NCBI GenBank assembly: GCA_002428325.1
Contig: DIVR01000069.1
Span: 1-6,096 of the forward strand
Length of the DNA stretch: 6,096 nt
Direction: 5' to 3'
Source of the DNA: a bacterium UBP4_UBA6127
Lineage (GTDB): Bacteria > UBP4 > UBA4092
In this document: piece after piece, positions 1-5,631 of the stretch
Numbering within the stretch: the first letter of the stretch is position 1
How the letters are laid out: each line of letters opens with the position of its first letter
The notes under the pieces: model-generated
Database searches by the model: none
Told to the model about the DNA's origin: nothing
The model's input: only the letters and a program-made list of their open reading frames with translations
Made by a program: the position numbers and the translations under genes

Positions 1-1
1 T

Positions 2-163
2 TCTGGGGATTATAGCCTTTCTGGGCCCCTTCACCTCTTGGGTGTTCTCTTTTTTGCCTTTTATTATATATTCTATGGGCCTTTTCTGCTCCTCTTTATT
101 TCTATTGCATGTTTTGGGTTCATTCTTCCGGTATTCGGAGAGAGACCCATAGCCTGGGTCTAG
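2..163 (+). CDS. Possible C-terminal end of a membrane protein, cut by the left edge
   Basis: A frame open from the left edge to a TAG at 161-163 gives 53 residues. It begins SGDYSLSGPLHLLG and continues with about 35 very hydrophobic residues, enough for one long or two short membrane helices, then a short polar tail ending GERPIAWV. No start lies in the window, so it could only be the tail of a larger gene. I do not recognise a family. The caution is that this stretch is T-rich on the plus strand, and T-rich DNA encodes hydrophobic residues by chance. The last codons also overlap a strong hairpin. It could equally be non-coding leader DNA of the acetyltransferase downstream. Confidence 0.3.
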   Translation, partial: SGDYSLSGPLHLLGVLFFAFYYIFYGPFLLLFISIACFGFILPVFGERPIAWV

Positions 164-210
164 GTCCGAATCCAGACCGTATCCACTCCGTAAATAATAA
201 GGGGGTGGAT
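129..210 (+). other. Two consecutive hairpins ahead of the acetyltransferase gene
   Basis: The first hairpin nests three paired segments: CGGT (129-132) with ACCG (176-179), ATTCGGA (133-139) with TCCGAAT (165-171), and AGACCCA (143-149) with TGGGTCT (155-161), closing a 5-nt loop. A 3x3 internal loop and a 4-nt bulge separate them. Directly after it, ATCCACTCC (181-189) pairs with GGGGTGGAT (202-210), with one G-U pair and a 12-nt loop. No T-run follows either stem, so this is not a plain intrinsic terminator. It ends 60 nt before the acetyltransferase start. It may be a structured leader, the 3' end of an upstream transcript or a small repeat element; the sequence does not decide. I do not recognise a known riboswitch or tRNA. 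Confidence 0.5.
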
Positions 211-270
211 TATAATAATTCGATAATAATACCTCTGGAACACAAGCTTTTCTTCAAAGGAATAGTTAAT

Positions 271-774
271 ATGATTGAATTTATCAAGGTTCAGACCCAA
301 ACTGAAATTCAACAGGTGGCAGAGATGGCCCAACTAATATGGACTGAGCATTATACCCCCATCATTGGGAAAGCCCAGGTGGATTATATGGTAGCTAATT
401 TCCAAAGTCCCCCTGCCATCCATGACCAGCTCAAGAAGGGATATGCCTATTACCTGATTGAATATGAAAATAAGCCGGTCGGATATTTTTCCATTCTGTC
501 CCAGAAAACTGAAAAGACCCTGTTCCTTAGTAAAATCTATGTGGATAAATCCAGTAGGGGAAAAGGACTGGCTCGGAAATCCATAGAGTTTATCCAGGTA
601 TTATCCGAAAACCAGGGACTTAAATCCATCTGGCTGACCGTAAATAAGAATAACCTGGATTCCATCCGGGTGTACCAGAAAATGGGCTTTGAAATTGAGC
701 AAACCCTCCTCCAGGATATCGGCGGAGGCTTTGTGATGGATGATTATAAAATGGTGAAAATATTAGACTTTTAA
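271..774 (+). CDS. GNAT-family N-acetyltransferase
   Basis: A 167-residue cytoplasmic enzyme of the GNAT superfamily, which moves an acetyl group from acetyl-CoA to an amine. The substrate cannot be read from the sequence. The acetyl-CoA-binding motif A is clear: a beta-strand LFLSKIYV (84-91) leads into the pyrophosphate loop RGKGLA (96-101) and a helix. Motif B is seen as N128...SIRVYQKMGF (131-140). The N-terminal IWTEHYTPIIG (23-33) resembles a GNAT subgroup I have seen in several bacterial phyla. The frame is open back to 109, but I chose ATG 271: it has AAAGGA at 256-261 with 9-nt spacing, domain similarity begins there, and the upstream codons overlap the hairpins at 129-210. It appears to be monocistronic. 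The length is normal for a single-domain GNAT. Confidence 0.9.
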   Translation: MIEFIKVQTQTEIQQVAEMAQLIWTEHYTPIIGKAQVDYMVANFQSPPAIHDQLKKGYAYYLIEYENKPVGYFSILSQKTEKTLFLSKIYVDKSSRGKGLARKSIEFIQVLSENQGLKSIWLTVNKNNLDSIRVYQKMGFEIEQTLLQDIGGGFVMDDYKMVKILDF

Positions 775-795
775 GGGCATATTTTTTCCCTTAAA
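770..795 (+). terminator. Hairpin at the end of the acetyltransferase gene, weak terminator candidate
   Basis: TTTAAGGG (770-777) pairs perfectly with CCCTTAAA (788-795) around a 10-nt loop that contains six T residues. The stem overlaps the TAA stop. It lacks the usual T-run after the stem, so termination here is uncertain. Confidence 0.35.
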
Positions 796-805
796 TGAAG
801 CAATC

Positions 806-834
806 TTGATTGAAACCCAATAACGCGATAAAAT
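806..834 (+). promoter_or_regulatory. Promoter candidate for ilvB
   Basis: TTGATT (806-811) and TAAAAT (829-834) are separated by 17 bp, a good sigma70-type match. Transcription would begin near 841, leaving a leader of about 52 nt before the ilvB start. That leader contains only a short CCCC/GGGG pairing (847-850 with 859-862). I see no leader peptide, T-box or long attenuator, so no amino-acid attenuation is evident. Confidence 0.55.
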
Positions 835-892
835 CTTAGTAATAATCCCCTATATAATGGGGGAATTTTTTTCTATAAAAGAGGACAGGCCT

Positions 893-2662
893 ATGCCAAC
901 GACCAGTGATGCTAAGACTAAACCCGCAGCCGATACCGCCAAAACCAAACGTAATGGCGGTGAAATTATAGTTGAATCTTTATTGCGGGAAGGTGTCGAG
1001 GTCGTTTTCGGGATTCCCGGAGGCGCATTTCTGCCGACTTATGATGTCCTGCCGAAGTACAGCAAACTGTTGAACCATGTATTGGTTGCCCATGAACAGG
1101 GCGGCGCCCATGCGGCTGAAGGGTATGCCCGGGCCAGCGGTAAAGTGGGAGTTTGTTTTGCCACTTCCGGTCCCGGCGCCACCAACCTGGTAACCGGCAT
1201 TGCCGATGCCAGGATGGATTCAGTGCCGATGGTAGCCATTACAGCCCAGGTAACCGGCAGCCTGATTGGTTCGGATGCCTTCCAAGAAACCGATATTGTC
1301 GGAATCACCCGTTCTATTACCAAACATAATTACCTGGTGAAACGGACTGAAGACCTGGCTCGAGTCATTAAAGAAGCCTTCCATATTGCCAGCACCGGAA
1401 GGCCGGGCCCTGTTTTAGTGGATATCCCTAAAGATGTCCAGCAGAATAAAATTGTTCCCGAATACCCTGACAGCGTCAATATGCGAGGGTATCACCCCGA
1501 TGTGAAAATGGATTTCAGCCAGATTGAACGGGCAGCGGAAGCCATTTCGAAAGCTAAACGACCCTGTCTTTATGTAGGGGGCGGCGTTATCAGCGGCGAG
1601 GCTTCGGCCGAATTATTCGAGTTTGCCACCAAGGCCAATATTCCTGTAACTACCACCATGATGGGTATCGGGGCTTTCCCTGAAACCAATTCCCTTTCCC
1701 TGAAATGGCCGGGAATGCATGGAGCGGTCTATGCCACTTTTGCCATCAACCAGGCCGATGTGCTGATTGCGGTGGGCGCCAGGTTTGATGACCGGGTTAC
1801 CGGGAAACTTTCTGAATTTGCCCGGGAAGCCACCATCATTCATATCGATATCGATGCTTCGGAAATAAATAAGAACAAGATTGCCCATATCCCCATTCAG
1901 GCCCATGTGAAAGATGCATTGAAAGCCCTGATTCCCCTGGTGGAACCGGGTGATTATAAAGAATGGCATGAGACCATTGCCAAGTGGAAAAAACAATTTC
2001 CTTTCTATTATGAACATAGCGATTCAGTCATTAAAGCACAGTGGGCTATTGAGAAACTCTATGATGTAACCGAGGGCAAAGCGGTTATTGCCACCGGGGT
2101 AGGTCAACACCAGATGTGGACCGGCCAGTTCTATACCTTTACCAAGCCCAGGACCTTTATTTCTTCTTTAGGCCTGGCAACCATGGGGTTTGGGTTACCG
2201 GCCGCCATCGGCGCCCAGTATGCCCTTCCCAATCAGTTGGTGATTGATGTCGATGGAGATGGTTCCTTCCTGATGACCTGCCATGAGCTTTGCACTATCG
2301 GCAGGCAGGGATTGCCGGTGAAAGTCCTGCTTTTGAATAATCATCATCTTGGCATGGTACGCCAGTGGCAGGATGATTTCTATGCCCAGAACTATTGCGC
2401 CACTTACCTGGGTAAGAATAATGATATGGATTATCCCAATTATGCCCATATCGCCGAAGGGTTCGGGATTCCCAATAAGAGAATCTCCAAACCGGGGGAA
2501 TTAGTCAAAGCGATGGAAGAGATGGTTTCCTTTAATGGGCCTTATGTCCTGGAAGTGATGGTGAATCCTAAAGAAAAGGTTCTGCCGATTGTGCCTCCGG
2601 GCGCTTCCTGGCAGGATGTGGTTTATAAAGCCTCGGATTTGGAAGCCCGATTCCGGAAGTAA
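893..2662 (+). CDS. ilvB: Acetolactate synthase large (catalytic) subunit
   Basis: A 589-residue thiamine-diphosphate (ThDP) enzyme condensing two pyruvates to 2-acetolactate, or pyruvate with 2-ketobutyrate, as the first common step of valine, leucine and isoleucine synthesis. All three domains are present: an N-terminal pyrimidine-binding domain with VFGIPGGA (38-45) and the catalytic Glu68 in AHEQGGAHAAEGYAR; a central FAD domain with GARFDDRVTGK (295-305); and a C-terminal ThDP/Mg domain with GDGS (455-458) through NN (482-483). The quinone/herbicide-site Trp is W492 in VRQWQDDFY. The first 20 residues are a low-complexity Lys/Ala/Thr extension. I chose ATG 893 over ATG 857 because GAGGA (881-885) sits 7 nt before it. 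Position 121 is Thr where most homologues have Pro (AITAQVTGSLIG). No ilvN follows; a strong terminator begins 28 bp after the stop, so any regulatory subunit must be encoded elsewhere. Confidence 0.97.
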   Translation: MPTTSDAKTKPAADTAKTKRNGGEIIVESLLREGVEVVFGIPGGAFLPTYDVLPKYSKLLNHVLVAHEQGGAHAAEGYARASGKVGVCFATSGPGATNLVTGIADARMDSVPMVAITAQVTGSLIGSDAFQETDIVGITRSITKHNYLVKRTEDLARVIKEAFHIASTGRPGPVLVDIPKDVQQNKIVPEYPDSVNMRGYHPDVKMDFSQIERAAEAISKAKRPCLYVGGGVISGEASAELFEFATKANIPVTTTMMGIGAFPETNSLSLKWPGMHGAVYATFAINQADVLIAVGARFDDRVTGKLSEFAREATIIHIDIDASEINKNKIAHIPIQAHVKDALKALIPLVEPGDYKEWHETIAKWKKQFPFYYEHSDSVIKAQWAIEKLYDVTEGKAVIATGVGQHQMWTGQFYTFTKPRTFISSLGLATMGFGLPAAIGAQYALPNQLVIDVDGDGSFLMTCHELCTIGRQGLPVKVLLLNNHHLGMVRQWQDDFYAQNYCATYLGKNNDMDYPNYAHIAEGFGIPNKRISKPGELVKAMEEMVSFNGPYVLEVMVNPKEKVLPIVPPGASWQDVVYKASDLEARFRK

Positions 2663-2690
2663 TAAGCCCTCCCCAAAACGGTATAACAAT

Positions 2691-2722
2691 AACGGGAAGG
2701 AACCTCAGTTCCTTCCCGTTTT
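2691..2722. terminator. Bidirectional intrinsic terminator between convergent genes
   Basis: AACGGGAAGGAAC (2691-2703) and GTTCCTTCCCGTT (2708-2720) form a perfect 13-bp stem around a CTCA loop. On the plus strand TTATTTTAT follows, ending ilvB. On the minus strand the same stem is followed by ATTGTTAT, so it can also end the DUF1460 gene, whose stop is about 40 bp away. Confidence 0.9.
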
Positions 2723-2761
2723 ATTTTATCCGGAAAAATACGACTCTTATTCAGGTTCTGA

Positions 2762-3655
2762 TCAATCCTTAATATCCTTCAGGCTGATTTTCCCATGCTG
2801 AGGATTATCCTTGATTTTCCAATTCACTTTTTCTTTCACCCGCATAAAAACCATTCCCAGCCGTTTAGGGTTTTTCATGAGGCTATTCACATAATCATCA
2901 AAAGGCTGGTCAAGGGTGGTCATGGCCGCCTGGCTGGCATGCCGGAAATAAGTTTTTCCATCCTTTTTGATGATAAGTCCCATGTGAGCCGAGAAGATTC
3001 CCGGTTTATCCATGATGATGGAAACGAGATCCCCGGAGTGAAGTTTATCCTGAATTTTCAGCAGGTCTTCTTTGGGAATGTATTGAATGGTCAGAGTCCG
3101 GTCGGGCAGCATATCTTCAATATCGGTTATCCCTTTGGATTTAAAAAACTCCCGATGGCTGATGATTCGGGTAAGGGGTTTGCAATAGCGGCCTCCCACT
3201 CTGGATGATACATCATCCAGGCACCATTGATTGGCAGGAAGCCAGTCGGCAATGGTGTAATGGTTTCGGGTTGCCATTCCAATCAGACCCTGCCGATACC
3301 GGATATGCTGAAGCACATTGAACATCTCTTCATAATTGGAGGAGAGAGACATGGCAAGGACTATTTCTACCATGCACATGCAATTAGTCTTTTCCAGGTT
3401 AATTAGGGGCATGGTTTCATATAAGGCATAAGGGCCATCCCCTTCACAAGTCAGCTCATAGGGAGTCCCCAGGAATCTATCGGAATAAAACTCAATTTTC
3501 TGGGCATTGGACAGGGGTTTCTGGCAGGTCTCTTTCAATAATTGGTTGATTTCCGGTCGGGTCATCTGGCCATAGGTTTTCTTCATCTCAGGTTCTCCTG
3601 CCCATAAGGAAAGGGTCATTAAACTGCATAAAGCGGTAATCCATAAAGATCTCAT
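2762..3655 (-). CDS. Secreted DUF1460 family N-acetylmuramoyl-L-alanine amidase-like protein
   Basis: A 297-residue exported protein. Residues 1-19 (MRSLWITALCSLMTLSLWA) are a Sec signal peptide with probable cleavage after Ala19. The remainder resembles DUF1460 (Pfam PF07313), an NlpC/P60-like cysteine hydrolase fold linked to peptidoglycan cleavage. The FYSDRFLGTPY segment (57-66) precedes the likely nucleophile Cys92 in TNCMCMVEIVLAMS (90-103). RNHYTIADWLPANQW (130-144) is a second family block. His224 in SAHMGLII and His239 in YFRHASQ are the probable catalytic/structural histidines, and SGDLVSII (207-214) precedes them. The common DC before TxVE is NC here, with Cys at the usual Thr position. 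The start has GAGGT 7 nt upstream on the minus strand. It likely acts in the periplasm on wall peptides, for remodelling, recycling or attack on other cells. The exact bond cut is not shown by sequence. Confidence 0.9.
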   Translation of the reverse strand: MRSLWITALCSLMTLSLWAGEPEMKKTYGQMTRPEINQLLKETCQKPLSNAQKIEFYSDRFLGTPYELTCEGDGPYALYETMPLINLEKTNCMCMVEIVLAMSLSSNYEEMFNVLQHIRYRQGLIGMATRNHYTIADWLPANQWCLDDVSSRVGGRYCKPLTRIISHREFFKSKGITDIEDMLPDRTLTIQYIPKEDLLKIQDKLHSGDLVSIIMDKPGIFSAHMGLIIKKDGKTYFRHASQAAMTTLDQPFDDYVNSLMKNPKRLGMVFMRVKEKVNWKIKDNPQHGKISLKDIKD

Positions 3656-3717
3656 CTTGTTACCTCATTTTTAATCCTTGCAGAATAAAGGAAATCGGCT
3701 TGTCTTGCAAGAGGAAG

Positions 3718-3749
3718 ATTATATATCGGATTTCTTTTACTTGAGTCAA
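3718..3749 (-). promoter_or_regulatory. Promoter candidate for the DUF1460 gene
   Basis: On the minus strand TTGACT (3744-3749) is followed by TATATA at 18-bp spacing (3720-3725), overlapping TATAAT at 20-bp spacing (3718-3723). Transcription would start near 3711, giving a leader of about 56 nt. A perfect 10-bp palindrome, TCTTGCAAGA (3703-3712), covers this predicted start point and might be an operator or small hairpin. Confidence 0.45.
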
Positions 3750-3777
3750 TGAGGAATATTAATGATAAACCTTTAGA

Positions 3778-3797
3778 GTTTTGACATTTGTCAAAAC
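3778..3797. promoter_or_regulatory. Operator-like palindrome 1
   Basis: GTTTTGACA (3778-3786) and TGTCAAAAC (3789-3797) are perfect inverted repeats separated by TT. It shares the core TTTGACA-N2-TGTCAAA with a second palindrome centred 49 bp away. Each arm contains TTGACA, so the site could also overlap a -35 element (plus strand: TTGACA 3781-3786 with TAAATT at 16 bp). The layout resembles a dimeric repressor site, for example of the BlaI/CopY type that reads TACA-N2-TGTA. The regulator is not in this window. Confidence 0.5.
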
Positions 3798-3828
3798 GCT
3801 ACTAAATTGAAAATATGGGAGTTAGACT

Positions 3829-3844
3829 TTTGACAGCTGTCAAA
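3829..3844. promoter_or_regulatory. Operator-like palindrome 2
   Basis: TTTGACAGCTGTCAAA is a perfect 16-bp palindrome. Allowing one bulged T, the symmetry extends outward to GACT...AGTC (3825-3847). It matches palindrome 1 in all positions but the two central bases. The two sites lie in the divergent region between the DUF1460 gene and rsgA, but more than 120 bp and 290 bp respectively from those start codons. Confidence 0.5.
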
Positions 3845-3871
3845 GTCATCACTGAATCTTAGGAATGAGTC

Positions 3872-3906
3872 TTATCTTTTGTTCCGCTTTATCGATAGAA
3901 AGATAA
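3872..3906. other. Inverted repeat in the divergent intergenic region
   Basis: TTATCTTT (3872-3879) and AAAGATAA (3899-3906) are a perfect 8-bp inverted repeat. The 19-nt loop contains the palindrome TATCGATA (3890-3897). A smaller pair, GTTGTC (3925-3930) and GACAAC (3947-3952), follows. No T-run follows, so neither is a classical terminator. The function is unknown; together with the palindromes upstream they show that this non-coding DNA is not featureless. Confidence 0.35.
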
Positions 3907-3973
3907 CTGCGGATATGTATAATTGTTGTCTGGTAGAATATTATAGGACAACGGGTGTGTTTAGAAAAGTAGT

Positions 3974-4002
3974 TTGTTCATTAGGGCTGTGTTGAGTATA
4001 AA
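3974..4002 (+). promoter_or_regulatory. Promoter candidate for rsgA
   Basis: TTGTTC (3974-3979) and TATAAA (3997-4002) lie 17 bp apart. This is the best pair I find ahead of rsgA. Transcription would begin near 4009 and give a leader of about 125 nt containing the overlapping hairpins described next. Confidence 0.4.
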
Positions 4003-4005
4003 TGA

Positions 4006-4082
4006 TGAAAAGTCGTATGATCTTTTCACCTTTATGGTTTGCCAGATACGACTACCTTACAGGGAGGTAAGTCAGATACCTC
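4006..4082 (+). promoter_or_regulatory. Leader with competing hairpins upstream of rsgA
   Basis: Four stems can be drawn and they overlap. TGAAAAG (4006-4012) pairs with CTTTTCA (4022-4028). AGTCGTAT (4011-4018) pairs with ATACGACT (4046-4053), sharing bases with the first stem. TACCT (4053-4057) pairs with AGGTA (4065-4069), while GAGGTA (4064-4069) can instead pair with TACCTC (4077-4082). CAGATAC is also directly repeated at 4043 and 4073. Such alternatives are what an attenuator or RNA switch looks like, but AT-rich leaders make short pairings by chance. I recognise no known riboswitch class. Confidence 0.35.
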
Positions 4083-4134
4083 TGTTATTTATAAAGTGTT
4101 AACCTTTGAAAGGTCATTCATGTTAGAGGAAAAA

Positions 4135-5208
4135 ATGAACCCCATAGATTTAAGAAGATACGGATTATGTGACCCATTTGAGCAGGAAGCCGCTGGCTAT
4201 AAAGGGATGTTCCTGGCACGGGTTTCTGAACAACATCATCATTTGTATCAAGTAATTGGAGAACAGGGTGAGCTTCAGGCAAGTGTTTCGGGCAAGCTGC
4301 TTTATGCCGCAGATGGAACAATGGATTTTCCGGCGGTAGGCGATTGGGTGATGGTTGATAAAGTGGATAAAAATGCCGGAAGCGCAGTGATTCGACATAT
4401 CCTGCGGCGAAAAAGTGTTTTTGTGCGAAAGGCAGCCGGTTCCTCTAATACCACACAAATTGTGGCGGCGAATATTGATATTATTTTTATCTGTATGTCA
4501 TTAAATGCTGATTTTAGTTTGCGGCGGTTGGAACGGTATTTGTCTGTTGCCTGGGATAGTATCGCAACGCCGGTTATTGTCCTGACAAAATCAGATTTAT
4601 GCAGTGACTTAAAACAAAAACTTATTGAAATCGCCTCAGTTAGCGTAGGAACCGATGTCATTGTATGTTCCTGCATGGAAGAAAACGGTTATGAAAGTGT
4701 AAATGCCTATATTGCCGAAGGTAAAACCATCGCTTTTATCGGTTCTTCAGGTGTTGGCAAATCTACTCTGATTAACCGATTGATGGGAGAGAATCTTCTT
4801 GTTACCAAAGAAATCAATAAAGATGACGATAGGGGGCGGCACGCTACGACACACCGCCAGCTCCTTTTGCTGCCCGGCGGGGGCATTGTGATCGATACCC
4901 CCGGTATGCGGGAACTGCAGCTTTATTCCGGTAATCTTCTGAAAGCATTTGAAGATATCGAGGAACTGGCCATCAATTGCAAATATAAGGATTGTTCCCA
5001 TAAGGCTGAACCTGGGTGCGCCGTCAGAAAAGCTATCGAAACGGGAGAGCTTTCGGATAAACGTTTTGAGAATTATTTGAAACTGCAAAAAGAAGTTGCC
5101 TATGAAGGACTCAACTCGCGTCAGTTGGAACAGGAAAAAATCAACCGGATGTTCGGAAGTAAGGGAGAATTGAAACGAGCTCGACGCTATTTCAAAGATA
5201 AAAGATGA
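4135..5208 (+). CDS. rsgA: Ribosome small subunit-dependent GTPase A
   Basis: A 357-residue cytoplasmic GTPase that binds the 30S subunit late in assembly, checks the decoding region and releases maturation factors on GTP hydrolysis. The N-terminal OB-fold covers about residues 20-95 (SGKL, then FPAVGDWVMVD 65-75). The GTPase is circularly permuted as expected: G4 TKSD (151-154), G1 GSSGVGKST (203-211), a switch region RGRHATTHRQ (233-242), then G3 DTPG (254-257). The zinc-binding domain follows with Cys282, Cys287, His289 and Cys295 (CKYKDCSHKAEPGC), and then the C-terminal helices. The frame is open back to a TTG at 4039. ATG 4135 fits the usual family N-terminus (about eight residues before YGL) and has GAGG 5 nt upstream; ATG 4120, with AAAGG at 6 nt, is a credible alternative adding five residues. 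It is a stand-alone gene. Confidence 0.95.
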   Translation: MNPIDLRRYGLCDPFEQEAAGYKGMFLARVSEQHHHLYQVIGEQGELQASVSGKLLYAADGTMDFPAVGDWVMVDKVDKNAGSAVIRHILRRKSVFVRKAAGSSNTTQIVAANIDIIFICMSLNADFSLRRLERYLSVAWDSIATPVIVLTKSDLCSDLKQKLIEIASVSVGTDVIVCSCMEENGYESVNAYIAEGKTIAFIGSSGVGKSTLINRLMGENLLVTKEINKDDDRGRHATTHRQLLLLPGGGIVIDTPGMRELQLYSGNLLKAFEDIEELAINCKYKDCSHKAEPGCAVRKAIETGELSDKRFENYLKLQKEVAYEGLNSRQLEQEKINRMFGSKGELKRARRYFKDKR

Positions 5209-5268
5209 TGGATAAACCTCTGTTCTGTAATTCTTATGAGAGTTTATTTAAGTTTTAATAACCGTATG

Positions 5269-5289
5269 TTTTCCACAGGGTAGGGAAAA
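5269..5289 (+). terminator. Weak hairpin after rsgA
   Basis: TTTTCC (5269-5274) pairs with GGAAAA (5284-5289) around a 9-nt loop, about 60 bp after the rsgA stop. There is no T-run after it. It is the only candidate I see for ending rsgA transcription nearby, and it is weak. Confidence 0.2.
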
Positions 5290-5291
5290 TC

Positions 5292-5525
5292 TTATAGGTC
5301 GTATAGGACTACAGCTATACCAACTTGCCTGCTGTAGATTAAACCATAGAAAGATTTAAAATAGTAGGGTAGTATATTACCTGTATTGAAAGCCTCAAAA
5401 CAATGGAATAAGAAATAAGGGCCAAGATGTTTGGGTATTCTTTGTTCAAGCAGCAAACCACTCCGTAATTCCTTTATAGATGTATCGCCAACGTATAAAT
5501 ATCCTGTAAAAATCAGGAGTATCAT
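5292..5525 (-). CDS. Possible small hypothetical protein with a good ribosome-binding site
   Basis: A 77-residue minus-strand frame starting MILLIFTGYLYVGD, rich in aromatic and hydrophobic residues and ending VVLYDL. I do not recognise it and see no domain motif or clear membrane segment. In its favour, AGGAG stands 7 nt before the ATG on the minus strand, and no other gene covers this 420-bp stretch. Against it, the region is AT-rich, the composition is unremarkable, and an imperfectly coding remnant or chance frame would look the same. CTACAGC (5309-5315) and GCTGTAG (5331-5337) form an inverted repeat near its 3' end. If real, it is transcribed divergently from the phase-variable gene. 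Confidence 0.3.
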   Translation of the reverse strand: MILLIFTGYLYVGDTSIKELRSGLLLEQRIPKHLGPYFLFHCFEAFNTGNILPYYFKSFYGLIYSRQVGIAVVLYDL

Positions 5526-5569
5526 TACTAGGCTCCTATATTATGAAAATATATATTTAAAATAAACGC

Positions 5570-5598
5570 TTGACAGGGTATCTCATATCTAATATGAT
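5570..5598 (+). promoter_or_regulatory. Strong promoter for the repeat-containing secreted-protein gene
   Basis: TTGACA (5570-5575), a perfect -35 element, is separated by 17 bp from TATGAT (5593-5598), one base from the consensus -10. Transcription would begin near 5605, so the tetranucleotide tract at 5665 lies inside the transcript. Its length would therefore alter translation rather than promoter spacing. Confidence 0.8.
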
Positions 5599-5631
5599 GC
5601 TTTCAGAGCGATAAGAGCTAAAATAAATTCT

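Noticed and set aside
109..270. N-terminal extension of the acetyltransferase from ATG 109
   Set aside because: No ribosome-binding site, overlaps strong hairpins, and the family N-terminus begins at ATG 271, which has AAAGGA upstream.
847..863. CCCC...GGGG pairing in the ilvB leader as an attenuator
   Set aside because: Only four or five base pairs with a loose AT-rich loop and no alternative partner.
857..892. ATG 857 as the ilvB start
   Set aside because: It has no Shine-Dalgarno and would add a non-conserved stretch; ATG 893 has GAGGA at 7 nt.
1039..2689. Minus-strand open frames inside ilvB
   Set aside because: They mirror codon bias of ilvB, have no recognisable domains, and the plus-strand protein is fully conserved throughout.
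2589..3208. Plus-strand frames over the end of ilvB and opposite the DUF1460 gene
   Set aside because: Shadows of well-supported genes; one runs through the terminator at 2691-2720.
3915..3995. 26-residue plus-strand frame (MYNCCLVEYY...) ahead of rsgA
   Set aside because: No ribosome-binding site, spans an inverted repeat, and such short frames are common by chance.
4039..4134. TTG 4039 as the rsgA start
   Set aside because: The extra 32 residues are not family-like, and the codons overlap the leader hairpins.
4118..5088. Minus-strand frames opposite rsgA
   Set aside because: rsgA is full length with all motifs; these have no independent support.
3778..5340. rsgA region as an insertion element bounded by inverted repeats
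   Set aside because: The palindromes are self-symmetric sites, no matching copy lies beyond rsgA, and there is no transposase or target duplication.
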